Assembly: GCF_015711015.1 (NCBI RefSeq)
Contig: NZ_CP064653.1
Location: 3,472,001-3,536,000 of the forward strand
DNA from: Methylomonas sp. LL1
Lineage (GTDB): Bacteria; Pseudomonadota; Gammaproteobacteria; Methylococcales; Methylomonadaceae
Reading direction: 5' to 3'
DNA length: 64,000 nt
Positions 1-12,148 of this stretch are shown here, piece by piece (the stretch's first letter is position 1; each line of letters opens with the position of its first letter). The notes below the pieces were generated by a model. The model did no database searches. It was not told the DNA's origin and saw only the letters and a list, made by a program, of their open reading frames with translations. A program made the position numbers and the translations under genes.

Positions 1-957
1 GCCTTTGTGATGCGCGCGCGGGCCGTGTAAAGCTTCCGCCAGTTCTTCGGTATTGACGGTGGCGGTGCCCATCTTGCCGACCACGATGCCGGCACCGACG
101 TTGGCCAGTTGGGTGGCTTCGGCCAGGGATTTTTTTGCGGCTAGGCTAGCGGCCAATACCGAAATCACCGTATCGCCGGCGCCGGTGACATCGAACACTT
201 CGCGGGCGTGGGTCGGCAGATGCAACGGCTCGGCTTCCTTACTTAATAAAGACATACCGTGTTCGCCGCGCGTCACCAACAAGGCCTCCAGTTCCAATTC
301 AGCCATCAAATTCAAGCCGCGTTCGACGATTTGTTGCTGGTCGGCGCAACGGCCAACCACCGCTTCGAATTCGCTCAAATTGGGCGTGATCAAGGTCGCC
401 TGTTGGTAAATGGAGAAATCGCTACCCTTGGGATCGACCAGCACTGGCTTTTTCAATTGCTTGGCTAATCGGATGAATTGCGGCACCTGACTCAACGTGC
501 CTTTGCCGTAATCGGACAGCACCACCACTTGCGACTGCATCATTTCCGCATGATATTGATGTAATAGCGTATCGCTATCTACGTCCTGAAAACCATCCTC
601 GAAATCCAGCCGGATCAATTGCTGATGCCGGCTCATCACCCGCAACTTGGTAATGGTCGGATGATGCGGCACACCCTGAAACAGACACAATACGCCGGCT
701 TTTTTCAACAAGGTTTCCAACGCCACCGCGGCTTCGTCCTCGCCGGTAAAACCCAATAGGGAGGCTTTTGCCCCCAGCGCGGCAATATTCAAGGCCACGT
801 TGCCGGCGCCGCCGGCGCGTTGCTCGTCGTGCTTAACATGCACCACCGGCACCGGCGCTTCCGGTGAGATACGTGAAGTAGGGCCGTGCCAGTAGCGGTC
901 CAGCATCAGATCGCCGACCACCAGCACGCGGGCCGAGGAATAATTGGGTAATTGCAT
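1..957 (-). CDS. hldE: D-glycero-beta-D-manno-heptose-7-phosphate kinase (HldE/RfaE kinase part), 3' end outside window
   Basis: The reading frame begins at the ATG at 957 (protein start [20 protein letters not shown]) and runs off the left edge, so 319 codons are visible. It is a PfkB-family sugar kinase: the N-terminal GDLMLDRYW substrate-side motif is near residue 15, the [10 protein letters not shown] glycine-rich stretch near 48, and the DVTGAGDT anion-hole/catalytic motif near 265. In the family this enzyme phosphorylates heptose 7-phosphate at C1 in ADP-heptose synthesis for lipopolysaccharide core. Whether the second, adenylyltransferase half follows (bifunctional HldE) cannot be seen here. 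It is divergent from arsC. Confidence 0.9.
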   Translation of the reverse strand, partial: MQLPNYSSARVLVVGDLMLDRYWHGPTSRISPEAPVPVVHVKHDEQRAGGAGNVALNIAALGAKASLLGFTGEDEAAVALETLLKKAGVLCLFQGVPHHPTITKLRVMSRHQQLIRLDFEDGFQDVDSDTLLHQYHAEMMQSQVVVLSDYGKGTLSQVPQFIRLAKQLKKPVLVDPKGSDFSIYQQATLITPNLSEFEAVVGRCADQQQIVERGLNLMAELELEALLVTRGEHGMSLLSKEAEPLHLPTHAREVFDVTGAGDTVISVLAASLAAKKSLAEATQLANVGAGIVVGKMGTATVNTEELAEALHGPRAHHKG

Positions 958-1027
958 GGCTTTGTACGCGGTGAAAAAAACGGAATGCTATTATAACGGC
1001 TTGTCGAGAGTCTAAGGGGTGTAAACC

Positions 1028-1971
<944 letters not shown>

Positions 1972-2022
1972 TCCAATCTCTCAAGGATTCCCGGTAAAAA
2001 TTAGGCGTTGGTTCGTTGGCGG

Positions 2023-3402
<1,380 letters not shown>

Positions 3403-3555
3403 GGCTCACCTGATGAGAGTAAAAAAGATTCACTACGAATTTACACGGTGTATCAAGCAATCACCATACCACCATGCTGAAAATCGCGATCACACAATCA
3501 GTACAGTGTATTTAGGATAAAATGCGCGCCTTCCAAACCTCGCCTACCCGCCGCT

Positions 3556-4803
3556 ATGCCCGATTATCCTTCTCCGCAAGTTGCCATTATCGGTGGAGGG
3601 CCGGCCGGGTTGATGGCCGCCGAAGTCCTTAGCCTTGAAGGCTTGCAAGTAGATGTTTACGACGCCATGCCATCGCTTGGCCGCAAGTTTTTACAGGCCG
3701 GCGTCGGTGGTTTGAATATCACTCATAGCGAAGCCTACCAGGCCTTCCGCGCTCGCTATGGCGATAGGCAGCCACTGATGCAAGCGATGCTGGACAGATT
3801 CCCCCCGAGCGAACTGCGCTCGTGGGTACACGCACTGGGTATCGAGACCTTTGTCGGCAGCTCTGGCCGAGTATTTCCCACCCGGATGAAAGCCGCGCCG
3901 CTATTACGGGCTTGGCTGCATCGTCTGCGCAGCGGCGGTGTGCGCCTGCATGTGCGTCACCGCTGGCTAGGCTGGGATGCCGATGGCGGATTGAGATTGG
4001 CCAATCCGGACGGCGAAATTTCGATCAAGCCGCAAGCGACGGTATTGGCACTGGGCGGTGCCAGTTGGCCGCAACTAGGGTCGGACGGGGCCTGGGTGCC
4101 GTGGTTACAGACTAAAGGCGTAGAAATCGCGCCATTGCAAAGCGCCAATTGCGGTTTCGAGGTGGCATGGAGCGCGCATCTACGGGACAAATTTGCCGGC
4201 GCACCGCTCAAATCGGTAGCCCTGACCTTTACCGACGCATTGGGCCGCAGCGAACAGCGCCAGGGCGAAATGGTGATCAGTGCGCATGGCGTGGAAGGCA
4301 GTCTGATTTACGCGTTTTCGCGGCGACTGCGCGAGCACCTGAATACCCACGGCAGCGCCACATTTACGATTGATTTGGCCCCTGGACGCGCTGCTGAACG
4401 GGTGCTGGCCGAAGTCAACCACCCTCGCGGTTCCCGATCTTGGTCTAACCATTTGCAAAGCCGCGTCGGACTTAACAGCATCAAAGTGGCATTGCTGCAC
4501 GAGGTTCTCGGCAAGAACCAATTGGCCGACACGGCCACATTGGCGGCGGCGATCAAGGCCTTGCCGATCACCGTCCGCGCAACCCGCCCCATCGCCGAAG
4601 CGATCAGCACCGCCGGCGGCGTGTGCTTTAGCAGCCTTGATCAAAACCTCATGCTCACCACAATGCCCGGCGTGTTTGTCGCCGGCGAGATGTTGGACTG
4701 GGAGGCACCTACCGGCGGTTATTTACTCACAGCCTGCTTCGCCACCGGTGTTTGCGCGGGGCATGGCGTGCGTAACTGGTTAACTCTCGGCAATTCGTCT
4801 TGA
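3556..4803 (+). CDS. TIGR03862-type FAD-dependent flavoprotein (HI0933/BaiN-like)
   Basis: The 415-residue protein opens with a Rossmann dinucleotide-binding motif IGGGPAGLMAAEVLSLEGLQ (about residues 11-30) followed by GRKFLQAGVGGLNITHSE, characteristic of the HI0933/YhiN-like flavoproteins. The C-terminus has the second FAD-contact motif PGVFVAGEMLDWEAPTGGYLL. The biochemical role of this subgroup is not established; related enzymes are oxidoreductases with a bound FAD. It stands alone between a divergent sdaA and the TonB receptor operon. The start ATG follows a gap without a clear Shine-Dalgarno sequence. Confidence 0.85.
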   Translation: MPDYPSPQVAIIGGGPAGLMAAEVLSLEGLQVDVYDAMPSLGRKFLQAGVGGLNITHSEAYQAFRARYGDRQPLMQAMLDRFPPSELRSWVHALGIETFVGSSGRVFPTRMKAAPLLRAWLHRLRSGGVRLHVRHRWLGWDADGGLRLANPDGEISIKPQATVLALGGASWPQLGSDGAWVPWLQTKGVEIAPLQSANCGFEVAWSAHLRDKFAGAPLKSVALTFTDALGRSEQRQGEMVISAHGVEGSLIYAFSRRLREHLNTHGSATFTIDLAPGRAAERVLAEVNHPRGSRSWSNHLQSRVGLNSIKVALLHEVLGKNQLADTATLAAAIKALPITVRATRPIAEAISTAGGVCFSSLDQNLMLTTMPGVFVAGEMLDWEAPTGGYLLTACFATGVCAGHGVRNWLTLGNSS

Positions 4804-5100
4804 TAAATAACTGGAATGCGGAACGCCCGGAGGCACTAGCCCACCAGCTTAATTTGTAGTTTTTAGCTTGCATAAGGATTAACGGCGTCTAATTTATCAG
4901 AACTTGTTGGTTATCCGTATCACTGTAGTGATACGATTAAGCCCATCTAAACACCACTCATTACAAACAGAACGCAAAACGTTTCAGTCGGGCTTGATCC
5001 GATCATCGGTCCGCCATTTACAGGCCGATGATTCAATGAATACCTTGCCGTGGCGATGAATAAATACGATCAAGCTTCCCTATAAACCCGGTTATGACCC
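4804..5100. other. Intergenic region before the TonB-receptor operon
   Basis: About 300 bases without a credible gene. The only structured element I see is the 20-base inverted repeat at 4916-4935. The promoter of the downstream three-gene operon must lie here. Confidence 0.6.
4916..4935. promoter_or_regulatory. Inverted repeat, possible operator upstream of TonB-YfiR-kinase operon
   Basis: CGTATCACT and AGTGATACG form perfect 9-base arms around a 2-base centre. This geometry suits a dimeric DNA-binding regulator better than a terminator, since the loop is too tight. It lies about 165 bases ahead of the receptor start codon. The binding protein is unknown. Confidence 0.35.
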
Positions 5101-7128
5101 ATGTTTTTTTCTGTTGATTGCCGCAAAGCCAGCTTGTTATTTTTTTTGCTGAACTTGATGTATCGGGATGTGTTCGCCGCCGAAAATACCGCTGACGCAC
5201 TGCAATCAACCAGCGAACTATTGCCGTTAAGCTGGGAAGAGCTGACCGAACTTGATGTTTCCAGTCTGGCCCGGCAGGAACAATCGGTAAAAAACAGCCC
5301 GGCCGCGGCATTTGTGATAACCGCGGAAGACATTCGCCGTTCCGGCGTAACCAGCCTGCCAGAAGTGCTGCGGATGGTGCCTGGCATGAATGTGGCCAAA
5401 ATCAATGCCTGGAACTGGGCGGTCAGCGCGCGCGGCTTCAACGATCTGTATGCCAATAAACTACAGGTAATGATAGACGGCCGCAGCATTTACGACCCAT
5501 TGGTAAGCGGGGTGTATTGGGGCCAACAAAATCCGGCTCTGCAAGACATCGAGCGCATCGAGGTTCTGCGTGGCCCCAGCGGTAGTTTATGGGGAGCCAA
5601 TGCGGTCAACGGCACCATCAACATCGTCACCCGTTCCGCGCGCGACACCCAGGGGGGTCTGTTGTATGGCGGCGGCGGCACCGAGGAACGCGGTTTTGGC
5701 GGCGTCCGCTACGGTACAAAACTTTCCGACTCGACCTATTTGCGCGGTACCCTGAGCACTATCCACCGCGATGCCAGCATCGACCTGGCCGGCGATCAAG
5801 ATACTCACGACACGGGCGATACCCAAACCGGTAATTTTCGGCTCGACAGTCAATTGAGCGAGCACGACCAATTGATGCTGGAGGCCAACGTAACCCGTTA
5901 CCGTCAACACGGCTATTTTATCGGGGTAACCTCATTGAATCCGCCCAGTTGGCGAAACGACGACTTTGGCCGGGATGGCGTGATGGGCAGCCTGCAAGGC
6001 AGTTGGAAACATCAAACCGACAGCGGCCATAATTGGAATCTGAATACGGCTTTCACTCAAACCAACTGGTTGTTGGCGGTAAATGAGATGAGCCGTTCCC
6101 AATATGTACTGGATTTCGAACACAGCCTTCCGGAATTTGATGACCATCATCTGATGTGGGGGCTCAATTACCAATACATCGACGACCAGTTTGACAATAG
6201 CCTGACCCTGGGTTTCGAACCCGATCAATTCACCCAACACAATGTCGGCGTGTTTTTACAAGATCAAATCGATTTGTTGGACGATTTGAAATTGACCCTT
6301 GGCAACCGCGTCGAGCACTTCACCTTCACCGGCTGGGAAACCGAGCCGAATGCGCGCCTTTTGTGGACGCCCAATAAACAGCACAGCCTATGGGCCGCGG
6401 TTTCCAGGGCGGTCGTACTACCCAACCGGGCACAACACGGCATTCGTCTGTTCAAACCCATTCCCGGCACCAATACCTTTTTCGAGGCCAAAGCCAATCC
6501 CGACATGAAGACCGAAAATCTGTTGGCTTATGAACTGGGCTGGCGTTGGCGGATAGCCAATAACCTGGATGTCGACACGGCCTTGTTTTATAACATCTAC
6601 GACCGCATGCAAGGCACTAAATTTACCGGCATCACATTGGATGACCCCATAGCCGGCACCCGGCAGGCCACGGTCGGCAATTATCGGCAAGTTAAGAGTT
6701 ACGGTCTGGAAATGTCGTTGGATTATCGGGTCAGTCACGACTGGCGCTTACAAACCTCATATAGCGCCACCCAATTCGATGTGATTTACGACCCAAGCCA
6801 ACCTTGGTTTCGTGACCCGCTGACCGAACAAAATTTCAATCCCAGCCAGAGCGTATCCCTACGTTCGCTATTCAATCTGACCGATGAAATCGAGCTGGAT
6901 GCCTGGGGGCGCTTTGTGGATGAATTGACTATCGACCGGCGCAGTATTCCGGCCTATTTCACGCTGGACTTGCGCTTGGGATGGCATCCGCATAAAGACC
7001 TCGAATTATCGCTGAGCGGCCAAAATCTACTCGATAATCAGCACCCCGAGTTTAGCGATATTCTGTATATTCCGGTCGCCAGCCAAATCCAACGCGGCTA
7101 TCTGGCGCAACTTTCTTGGCGGTTTTGA
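5101..7128 (+). CDS. TonB-dependent outer-membrane receptor
   Basis: The 675-residue protein has a signal peptide-like N-terminus (hydrophobic LLFFLLNLMYRDVFAA, likely cleavage near residue 26), a plug domain (about residues 60-175; QSVKNSPAAAFVITAEDIRRSG, then the typical GRSIYD and IERIEVLRGPSGSLWGANAVNG motifs) and a beta-barrel ending in a C-terminal aromatic residue (LSWRF). It has no N-terminal signalling or carboxypeptidase-like extension. Such receptors import ligands across the outer membrane with TonB energy; the ligand cannot be read from sequence. It is first in an operon with a YfiR-type protein (11 bases downstream) and a CHASE8 hybrid kinase, suggesting a sensory rather than purely nutritional role. 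Confidence 0.9.
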   Translation: MFFSVDCRKASLLFFLLNLMYRDVFAAENTADALQSTSELLPLSWEELTELDVSSLARQEQSVKNSPAAAFVITAEDIRRSGVTSLPEVLRMVPGMNVAKINAWNWAVSARGFNDLYANKLQVMIDGRSIYDPLVSGVYWGQQNPALQDIERIEVLRGPSGSLWGANAVNGTINIVTRSARDTQGGLLYGGGGTEERGFGGVRYGTKLSDSTYLRGTLSTIHRDASIDLAGDQDTHDTGDTQTGNFRLDSQLSEHDQLMLEANVTRYRQHGYFIGVTSLNPPSWRNDDFGRDGVMGSLQGSWKHQTDSGHNWNLNTAFTQTNWLLAVNEMSRSQYVLDFEHSLPEFDDHHLMWGLNYQYIDDQFDNSLTLGFEPDQFTQHNVGVFLQDQIDLLDDLKLTLGNRVEHFTFTGWETEPNARLLWTPNKQHSLWAAVSRAVVLPNRAQHGIRLFKPIPGTNTFFEAKANPDMKTENLLAYELGWRWRIANNLDVDTALFYNIYDRMQGTKFTGITLDDPIAGTRQATVGNYRQVKSYGLEMSLDYRVSHDWRLQTSYSATQFDVIYDPSQPWFRDPLTEQNFNPSQSVSLRSLFNLTDEIELDAWGRFVDELTIDRRSIPAYFTLDLRLGWHPHKDLELSLSGQNLLDNQHPEFSDILYIPVASQIQRGYLAQLSWRF

Positions 7129-7138
7129 GATAAAGACC

Positions 7139-7660
7139 GTGGCGAAAATCCTTCTTACCTGGTTGCTACTGAGCATTGGCGTTTGCTTATACAGCAACAG
7201 TCAAGCGAACGAAGACATTAGCGTCAACAACCGCGAGTATCAGCTGAAAACCGCTTACCTGCTGCATTTTGCCGAATTGACGGAATGGCCCGAATTGAAA
7301 CCGGTGACGATTTGTTTGGAGGGCTCCAGTGCCTTGCGCACCTATTTGCCAATCCTGGAAGGCATGAAAGTCAATAACAATGCGGTGCATGTCATTGTTG
7401 GCGAATACCGGCCCAACAATGATTGTCGAATCCTGTTTCTTAGCGAGCTGACGGCGCTTACCAAACCAATACGGGAGCAGGCCAAAATTCGCCACATCCT
7501 TTTAGTCAGCGATGCCGAAAATTTTGCCGTAAATGGCGGAATGATTCAATTTTCCTTGCGCGACAACAAGCTAAAGTTGGTCGTGAATTTATCCTCGGTC
7601 AAGGATGCCGGATTAAAACTGAGTTCAAAACTACTGCGCATGGCGGAAATACTGGAATGA
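7139..7660 (+). CDS. YfiR-family periplasmic regulator (DUF4154)
   Basis: This 173-residue protein uses a GTG start placed 10 bases after the receptor stop. A signal peptide (ILLTWLLLSIGVCLYSNSQA) is followed by the YfiR core: EYQLKTAYLLHFAELTEWP, then CLEGSS, DCRILFLSEL, ILLVSDAENFAVNGGMIQFSLRDNKLKLVVNL and a C-terminal GLKLSSKLLRMAEIL. In Pseudomonas, YfiR is a periplasmic repressor that binds the periplasmic part of the CHASE8 diguanylate cyclase YfiN. Here the following gene has the same kind of sensor module on a histidine kinase, and the genes overlap by four bases, so YfiR probably controls that kinase. Confidence 0.87.
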   Translation: MAKILLTWLLLSIGVCLYSNSQANEDISVNNREYQLKTAYLLHFAELTEWPELKPVTICLEGSSALRTYLPILEGMKVNNNAVHVIVGEYRPNNDCRILFLSELTALTKPIREQAKIRHILLVSDAENFAVNGGMIQFSLRDNKLKLVVNLSSVKDAGLKLSSKLLRMAEILE

Positions 7661-9576
7661 ATACGAGCCCAATCCCCCGGATATCCATCACCCAAAAGCT
7701 GGCGAGAGTTTTGCGTCTGATGGCCGCCATGACGCTGCTGGTGGCGACCCTAACCCTTTTGATTCGCGAGTACGAAACCCTGCAGGGAAATCTCGCCAAC
7801 AGGCTTGCGCTGACCGCCGACATGATCGGACATAACAGCAGCGTCGCGTTGATCTTCGAAGATAAAAAAACCGCGCGGGAAGTGCTTGCCGCGTTGGAAC
7901 ACGATCCGGATATCATTGCCGCCGTAATACAAACCAGTTCCGGCGAAGTGTTTATTGCTTATTCTAAATCCGGTCCTCCTTGGCAAGACTGGTGGCCCGA
8001 CTTTCTGCCTAAAACTCGCCAAATCCGCCGACCTATTTATTATGACAATCAAACGATTGTCGGCCATATCACGCTAACGGCGGATTTGGGCCGACCTTAT
8101 CATGCTCTGCTGCGCAACACCGCTATCAATGCCGGGATAGTGACGCTGGCATTAGGCTTGGCGGCATTGTTCGTACTGCGCCTGCAACGCTCGTTGCTGC
8201 GGCCTATTTTGAAATTGGCCGATACTGCCCGCCAAATCGAGCGGGATCATGATTACAACAAACGCTCCAACTATGAAGGCAACGATGAAATCAGTGATTT
8301 ATCGGACGCATTCAACAGCATGCTGACCCAAATTCAGCTCAACGAAGCTTATCTGGAAAATAAGGTATTTACCCGCACCCGTGAATTGGAATTGGCCAAA
8401 CAGGATGCCGAGACCGCTAATCGGGCCAAGGGCCAATTCCTAGCGAATATGAGTCATGAGATCCGCACACCGATGAACGCGATTGTCGGCTTGGTGGAAC
8501 TGTGTCTTAACAGTCCCCTAACCGCCAAGCAGCGCATCTATTTGCAACGAGTGGAAACCGCCTCCCGTTCGTTGATGACCATCATTAACGATATTCTGGA
8601 TTTTTCCAAAATGGAAGCCGGCAAAATGCAGCTGGAACAGATTCCGTTTTTGCTGGAGGAAATGCTGGATCAGGTTTATTCCACCATGACCCAGTTATCC
8701 GCTCGTAAAGGCCTTAAATTAATCCATCCCGCGACAGAGCATTATCACGCCGTGGTTGGCGACCCAAATCGTTTACGACAAGTGCTGATCAATCTGATCG
8801 GCAACGCGATCAAATTTACCCCGCGTGGCGAGGTCGGCATCAGCCTAACCGAACTCTGCCGTAATGCCGATAAAGTCTGTTTGCAATTTTGTGTCAGCGA
8901 TACCGGAATCGGCATCGGCGCGGAACAACAAAAGCAGTTGTTTCAAGCGTTCGGACAAGGCGACAGTAGCGTGACCCGTAACTATGGCGGTACCGGTTTG
9001 GGTCTGGTGATTTCGAAACAGCTCATCGAGCAAATGGGCGGCACGATTAGTTTCACAAGCCAGGAAAATGTCGGCACTAGCTTCACGTTTACGGTGACAT
9101 TAGGAGTCTGTGACCCGGCCAGTATCCGCCGCATGGAACAAAAGCATTCTAACCCGGTTGACAACCCCCGCTATGCAACGCTTCGCGGTGCGCGCGTGCT
9201 ATTGGTCGAAGACAACGATATTAATCGGATGGTGGCGGTGGAATTATTGGAAAAACTTCATCTGGAGGTTGATATAGCCGAAAACGGTGCGATTGCCCTC
9301 GCTAAATTGCGGCAAACCGATTACGACTGTGTATTAATGGATGTGCAGATGCCGATAATGGACGGCTGCATGGCGACTCGCCAGCTAAAACAAATAGAAA
9401 CCTGCCGAGACTTACCCGTGATTGCGATGACCGCCAACGCCATGAACGATGACAGGGCCAAGTGTCTGGATGCCGGCATGGTGGATTACATCAGTAAACC
9501 CATTCTGCCGGATACCCTGTACCAGGTACTGTCCAAATGGATCAAACCCGGCAAGGATGTACGGCAAATTACCTGA
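7657..9576 (+). CDS. CHASE8-HAMP hybrid sensor histidine kinase with receiver domain
   Basis: The 639-residue membrane kinase begins in ATGA overlap with yfiR. Order: TM1 about 23-37; a short periplasmic CHASE8-like sensor (about 40-145; SVALIFEDKKTAREVLAALEHDPDI matches that family); TM2 about 152-172; HAMP to about 230; coiled linker; HisKA with SHEIRTPMNAIVGL (His about 267); HATPase with NLIGNAIKF, DTGIGI and GGTGLGLVISK; and a C-terminal receiver (about 508-630) with phosphoacceptor Asp in CVLMDVQMPIMDG. No HPt domain is visible, so the phosphate probably passes to a separate protein. No output regulator is adjacent. The sensor half is that of YfiN-type cyclases, joined here to a phosphorelay instead of GGDEF. 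Confidence 0.92.
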   Translation: MNTSPIPRISITQKLARVLRLMAAMTLLVATLTLLIREYETLQGNLANRLALTADMIGHNSSVALIFEDKKTAREVLAALEHDPDIIAAVIQTSSGEVFIAYSKSGPPWQDWWPDFLPKTRQIRRPIYYDNQTIVGHITLTADLGRPYHALLRNTAINAGIVTLALGLAALFVLRLQRSLLRPILKLADTARQIERDHDYNKRSNYEGNDEISDLSDAFNSMLTQIQLNEAYLENKVFTRTRELELAKQDAETANRAKGQFLANMSHEIRTPMNAIVGLVELCLNSPLTAKQRIYLQRVETASRSLMTIINDILDFSKMEAGKMQLEQIPFLLEEMLDQVYSTMTQLSARKGLKLIHPATEHYHAVVGDPNRLRQVLINLIGNAIKFTPRGEVGISLTELCRNADKVCLQFCVSDTGIGIGAEQQKQLFQAFGQGDSSVTRNYGGTGLGLVISKQLIEQMGGTISFTSQENVGTSFTFTVTLGVCDPASIRRMEQKHSNPVDNPRYATLRGARVLLVEDNDINRMVAVELLEKLHLEVDIAENGAIALAKLRQTDYDCVLMDVQMPIMDGCMATRQLKQIETCRDLPVIAMTANAMNDDRAKCLDAGMVDYISKPILPDTLYQVLSKWIKPGKDVRQIT

Positions 9577-9643
9577 TAACAATAATCCGGTTGAGCCTAT
9601 CTTTCTATATTACTCGGCGCAACCAAATCGGAATGGATCCGCC

Positions 9644-10291
9644 CTATTTACCCTGTTCGGTCACAATCACACCGATACCATTCTTTTGCAGCAATTCCTT
9701 GATAGTCGAAACGCTGGAGGGATTGTCGTAAGGGCCGATTTTGATCCGGTGCCATATCACATTGCCGACTTTGGCTTTTTCCACCCAAGATTCTATGCCG
9801 AGCAAGGCCAGTTTGGCCTTATGGCGCTCGGCTTCATCAGCTTCGCGGAAAGAACCGGCCTGCATCACATACTTAGTGGCCTTGGTTTTGCCCACCAACT
9901 CTTCACGCACCCGACTCTTGATTTCATAATCCGGTACCACGGTTTCCGCTTGCGGCAGGATCGTGTAGAAATCATAGCGAGGTTCTTCCGGTTGCACCGG
10001 CTCCGGCTCGGGCTCAGCTTTCTTTTCCGGCTCGGCGGTGGCGACCTCAGGTTTGGCCTGTACCTGAACTTCCTGGGTAATTTTTTGCGCTGGCTGGGCC
10101 GTTTCCGATTCCGGCTTGCCGGCAATCAGTTCGGAAACCATATTCCGCACCATGTTCAAGAACACTACAAACGCCACAACCAGCACGGCAACCAGCAACC
10201 AGCGCCACCATAGAGTCGGCGCTTTCTTGCCTCTTCTACGATTGCCGCCGTAACTGGGGTTCTGGACGCGGTGTTTGTAGTCTCTGGCCAT
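9644..10291 (-). CDS. SPOR-domain protein, FtsN-like
   Basis: I place the start at the ATG at 10291, which overlaps the argS stop by one base (TAATG), giving 215 residues; an upstream in-frame start would lie inside argS. A basic cytoplasmic head (YGGNRRRGKKAPT) precedes one membrane helix (about residues 28-47), a proline/glutamate-rich periplasmic linker and a C-terminal SPOR domain (about 140-215; KYVMQAGSFREADEAERHKAKLALLG) that binds denuded peptidoglycan. The argS-SPOR arrangement is that of FtsN-like proteins in pseudomonads, suggesting a septal cell-wall role. It converges on the hybrid kinase. Confidence 0.87.
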   Translation of the reverse strand: MARDYKHRVQNPSYGGNRRRGKKAPTLWWRWLLVAVLVVAFVVFLNMVRNMVSELIAGKPESETAQPAQKITQEVQVQAKPEVATAEPEKKAEPEPEPVQPEEPRYDFYTILPQAETVVPDYEIKSRVREELVGKTKATKYVMQAGSFREADEAERHKAKLALLGIESWVEKAKVGNVIWHRIKIGPYDNPSSVSTIKELLQKNGIGVIVTEQGK

Positions 10292-12051
10292 TACATCGAT
10301 TCGGGAGTATTGATTTTCAGCAAGGTCAGGGCATTGGCCAATACCTGTTTCACCGCGCAAATCAGGTTGAGACGGGCATTGCAGACCTTGTCATCTTCCA
10401 CCAAAAATTGATGGGCGTTGTAATAACTGTGGAATTGATTGGCTAATTCACGCAGGTACTGAATCAACTGGTGCGGCTCGTACTGCTGCGCCGCGCGTTC
10501 CAACACTTCCGGATATTTCGACAGCGTGGTCAACAACGCCGTTTCCTGTTCCTCGGTCAACAGATTCAAATGCTCCATGCCCAGGAGTAGATTGCGCTCG
10601 CGGCCTTTTTCGTCCAACTGCCGTAACACACTACAAACCCTGGCATAAGCGTATTGCACATAATAAACCGGGTTCTCGTTGCTTTTGGACGTCGCCAGCT
10701 TCAGGTCGAAATCCATGTGCTGCTCGGATTTACGCATCACGTAGAAGAAACGGCAGGCATCCTTACCGACTTCGTTGCGCAATTGGCGCAGAGTGACAAA
10801 CTCGCCGGAACGGGTAGACATCTGCACTTTTTCGTCGCCGCGATATAACACCGCGAATTGAACCAACAGCACTTTCAACTTGGATTCGTCGGCACCCAAG
10901 GCTTGCATCGCCGCTTTTACTCGCGGGATATAACCATGATGATCGGCACCCCAGATATTGACGATCCGATCGAAACCGCGATCCAACTTGTTCATGTGAT
11001 AGGCAATGTCGGAAGCAAAGTAGGTACTTTGGCCGTTGTCGCGAATCACGACCCGATCTTTTTCGTCACCCAAACGGCTGGAGGCAAACCAGGTAGCGCC
11101 TTCCTGTTTATATAGATAGCCGGCGTCATCCAGCCGTTGCAAGGCTTGCTGAATGGAACCGTCGTCCATCAACAGGCGTTCGGAAAACCATTGTTGGTAG
11201 CTGACGCCGAATTCGGCCAGATCGTCCTTGATGTCGGCCAGTATGTCATCCAGGCCTGCCTGAAAAATATCGCTATATTGCGCCGGCCCCAGCAGGGTTT
11301 TCGCCCGCTCGATCAAGGCGTCGATATGTTTTTCCTTGTCGCCACCCTGGTTTTCGTCGGCGGGAATGTCCTCCAACACCAGATCAGCCGGCCTGCGGTA
11401 ATCATTACCAGCTTTTTGGTGCAGATTGACGGCGATTTCGCGCACATATTCGCCGCGATAACCGTTGCAAGGGAATGGCAGCACTTCGCCGCACTCTTCC
11501 AGATAGCGTAGCCAGACGCTGGTAGCCAGAATATCCATCTGCCGGCCAGCATCGTTGACGTAATATTCGCGCTCGACCTTGAAACCGGCCGCCTCCAACA
11601 GGTCCGCCACCGCGGAACCATAGGCCGCGCCGCGGCCATGACCGACGTGTAACGGTCCGGTGGGGTTGGCCGAAACAAATTCGACCTGTATCCGTTTGCC
11701 ATTGCCGATATTGCTCAAACCAAATTTGGGGCCGGCATCGTGAATCTGTTTGACGATCTGAAACTGGCTATCGGGATTGATAAAAAAATTGATGAAGCCG
11801 GGGCCGGCGATCTCGACCTTGCTGACCAAGCTGTGTGCGGGAATTTCGGCGACGATTTTTTCCGCCAGTTGCCTTGGATTGGTCTTGGCCGGTTTGGCTA
11901 GCAACATGGCCAGATTGGTGGCGAAATCCCCATGCTGGGTATCGCGAGCGCGCTCCAAAACTACTTGCACCGCCAGCTCGCGTTCAAGAACACCTTGCGT
12001 TTTCAGGGCTTCGACAGCGTGTTGCAACAGGTATTCGAGCTTATGTTTCAT
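10291..12051 (-). CDS. argS: Arginyl-tRNA synthetase
   Basis: The 586-residue class I synthetase has an N-terminal Add-1 domain, the HIGH-like signature [13 protein letters not shown] (about residues 130-142) and the KMSKS-equivalent [13 protein letters not shown]. The C-terminal anticodon-binding helical domain ends [10 protein letters not shown]. The length matches the bacterial family. It charges tRNA-Arg. It is co-translated with the SPOR gene. A perfect 9-base DnaA-box sequence stands just upstream (12069-12077). Confidence 0.96.
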   Translation of the reverse strand: MKHKLEYLLQHAVEALKTQGVLERELAVQVVLERARDTQHGDFATNLAMLLAKPAKTNPRQLAEKIVAEIPAHSLVSKVEIAGPGFINFFINPDSQFQIVKQIHDAGPKFGLSNIGNGKRIQVEFVSANPTGPLHVGHGRGAAYGSAVADLLEAAGFKVEREYYVNDAGRQMDILATSVWLRYLEECGEVLPFPCNGYRGEYVREIAVNLHQKAGNDYRRPADLVLEDIPADENQGGDKEKHIDALIERAKTLLGPAQYSDIFQAGLDDILADIKDDLAEFGVSYQQWFSERLLMDDGSIQQALQRLDDAGYLYKQEGATWFASSRLGDEKDRVVIRDNGQSTYFASDIAYHMNKLDRGFDRIVNIWGADHHGYIPRVKAAMQALGADESKLKVLLVQFAVLYRGDEKVQMSTRSGEFVTLRQLRNEVGKDACRFFYVMRKSEQHMDFDLKLATSKSNENPVYYVQYAYARVCSVLRQLDEKGRERNLLLGMEHLNLLTEEQETALLTTLSKYPEVLERAAQQYEPHQLIQYLRELANQFHSYYNAHQFLVEDDKVCNARLNLICAVKQVLANALTLLKINTPESM

Positions 12052-12068
12052 TATCGGAGCAAAGAAGA

Positions 12069-12077
12069 TGTGGATAA
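12069..12077 (-). promoter_or_regulatory. Solitary DnaA-box match upstream of argS
   Basis: TGTGGATAA on the plus strand (TTATCCACA on the minus strand) is a perfect consensus 9-mer 18 bases ahead of the argS start. A single box can occur by chance; it may allow DnaA to influence argS transcription. Confidence 0.3.
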
Positions 12078-12099
12078 AAAATAGTCATTATTATCCATT

Positions 12100-12126
12100 A
12101 AAAAGCCCCTAATAGCTACCAAGGGC
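12100..12126 (-). terminator. Probable rho-independent terminator downstream of yggS
   Basis: Read on the minus strand, GCCC (12126-12123) pairs with GGGC (12108-12105) with further weaker pairs inside, and the stem is followed by five T (complement of AAAAA at 12100-12104). It would end the hisE-tatABC-yggS transcript just ahead of argS. Confidence 0.5.
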
Positions 12127-12148
12127 CCGGTAACGGATGGAACGAGGT

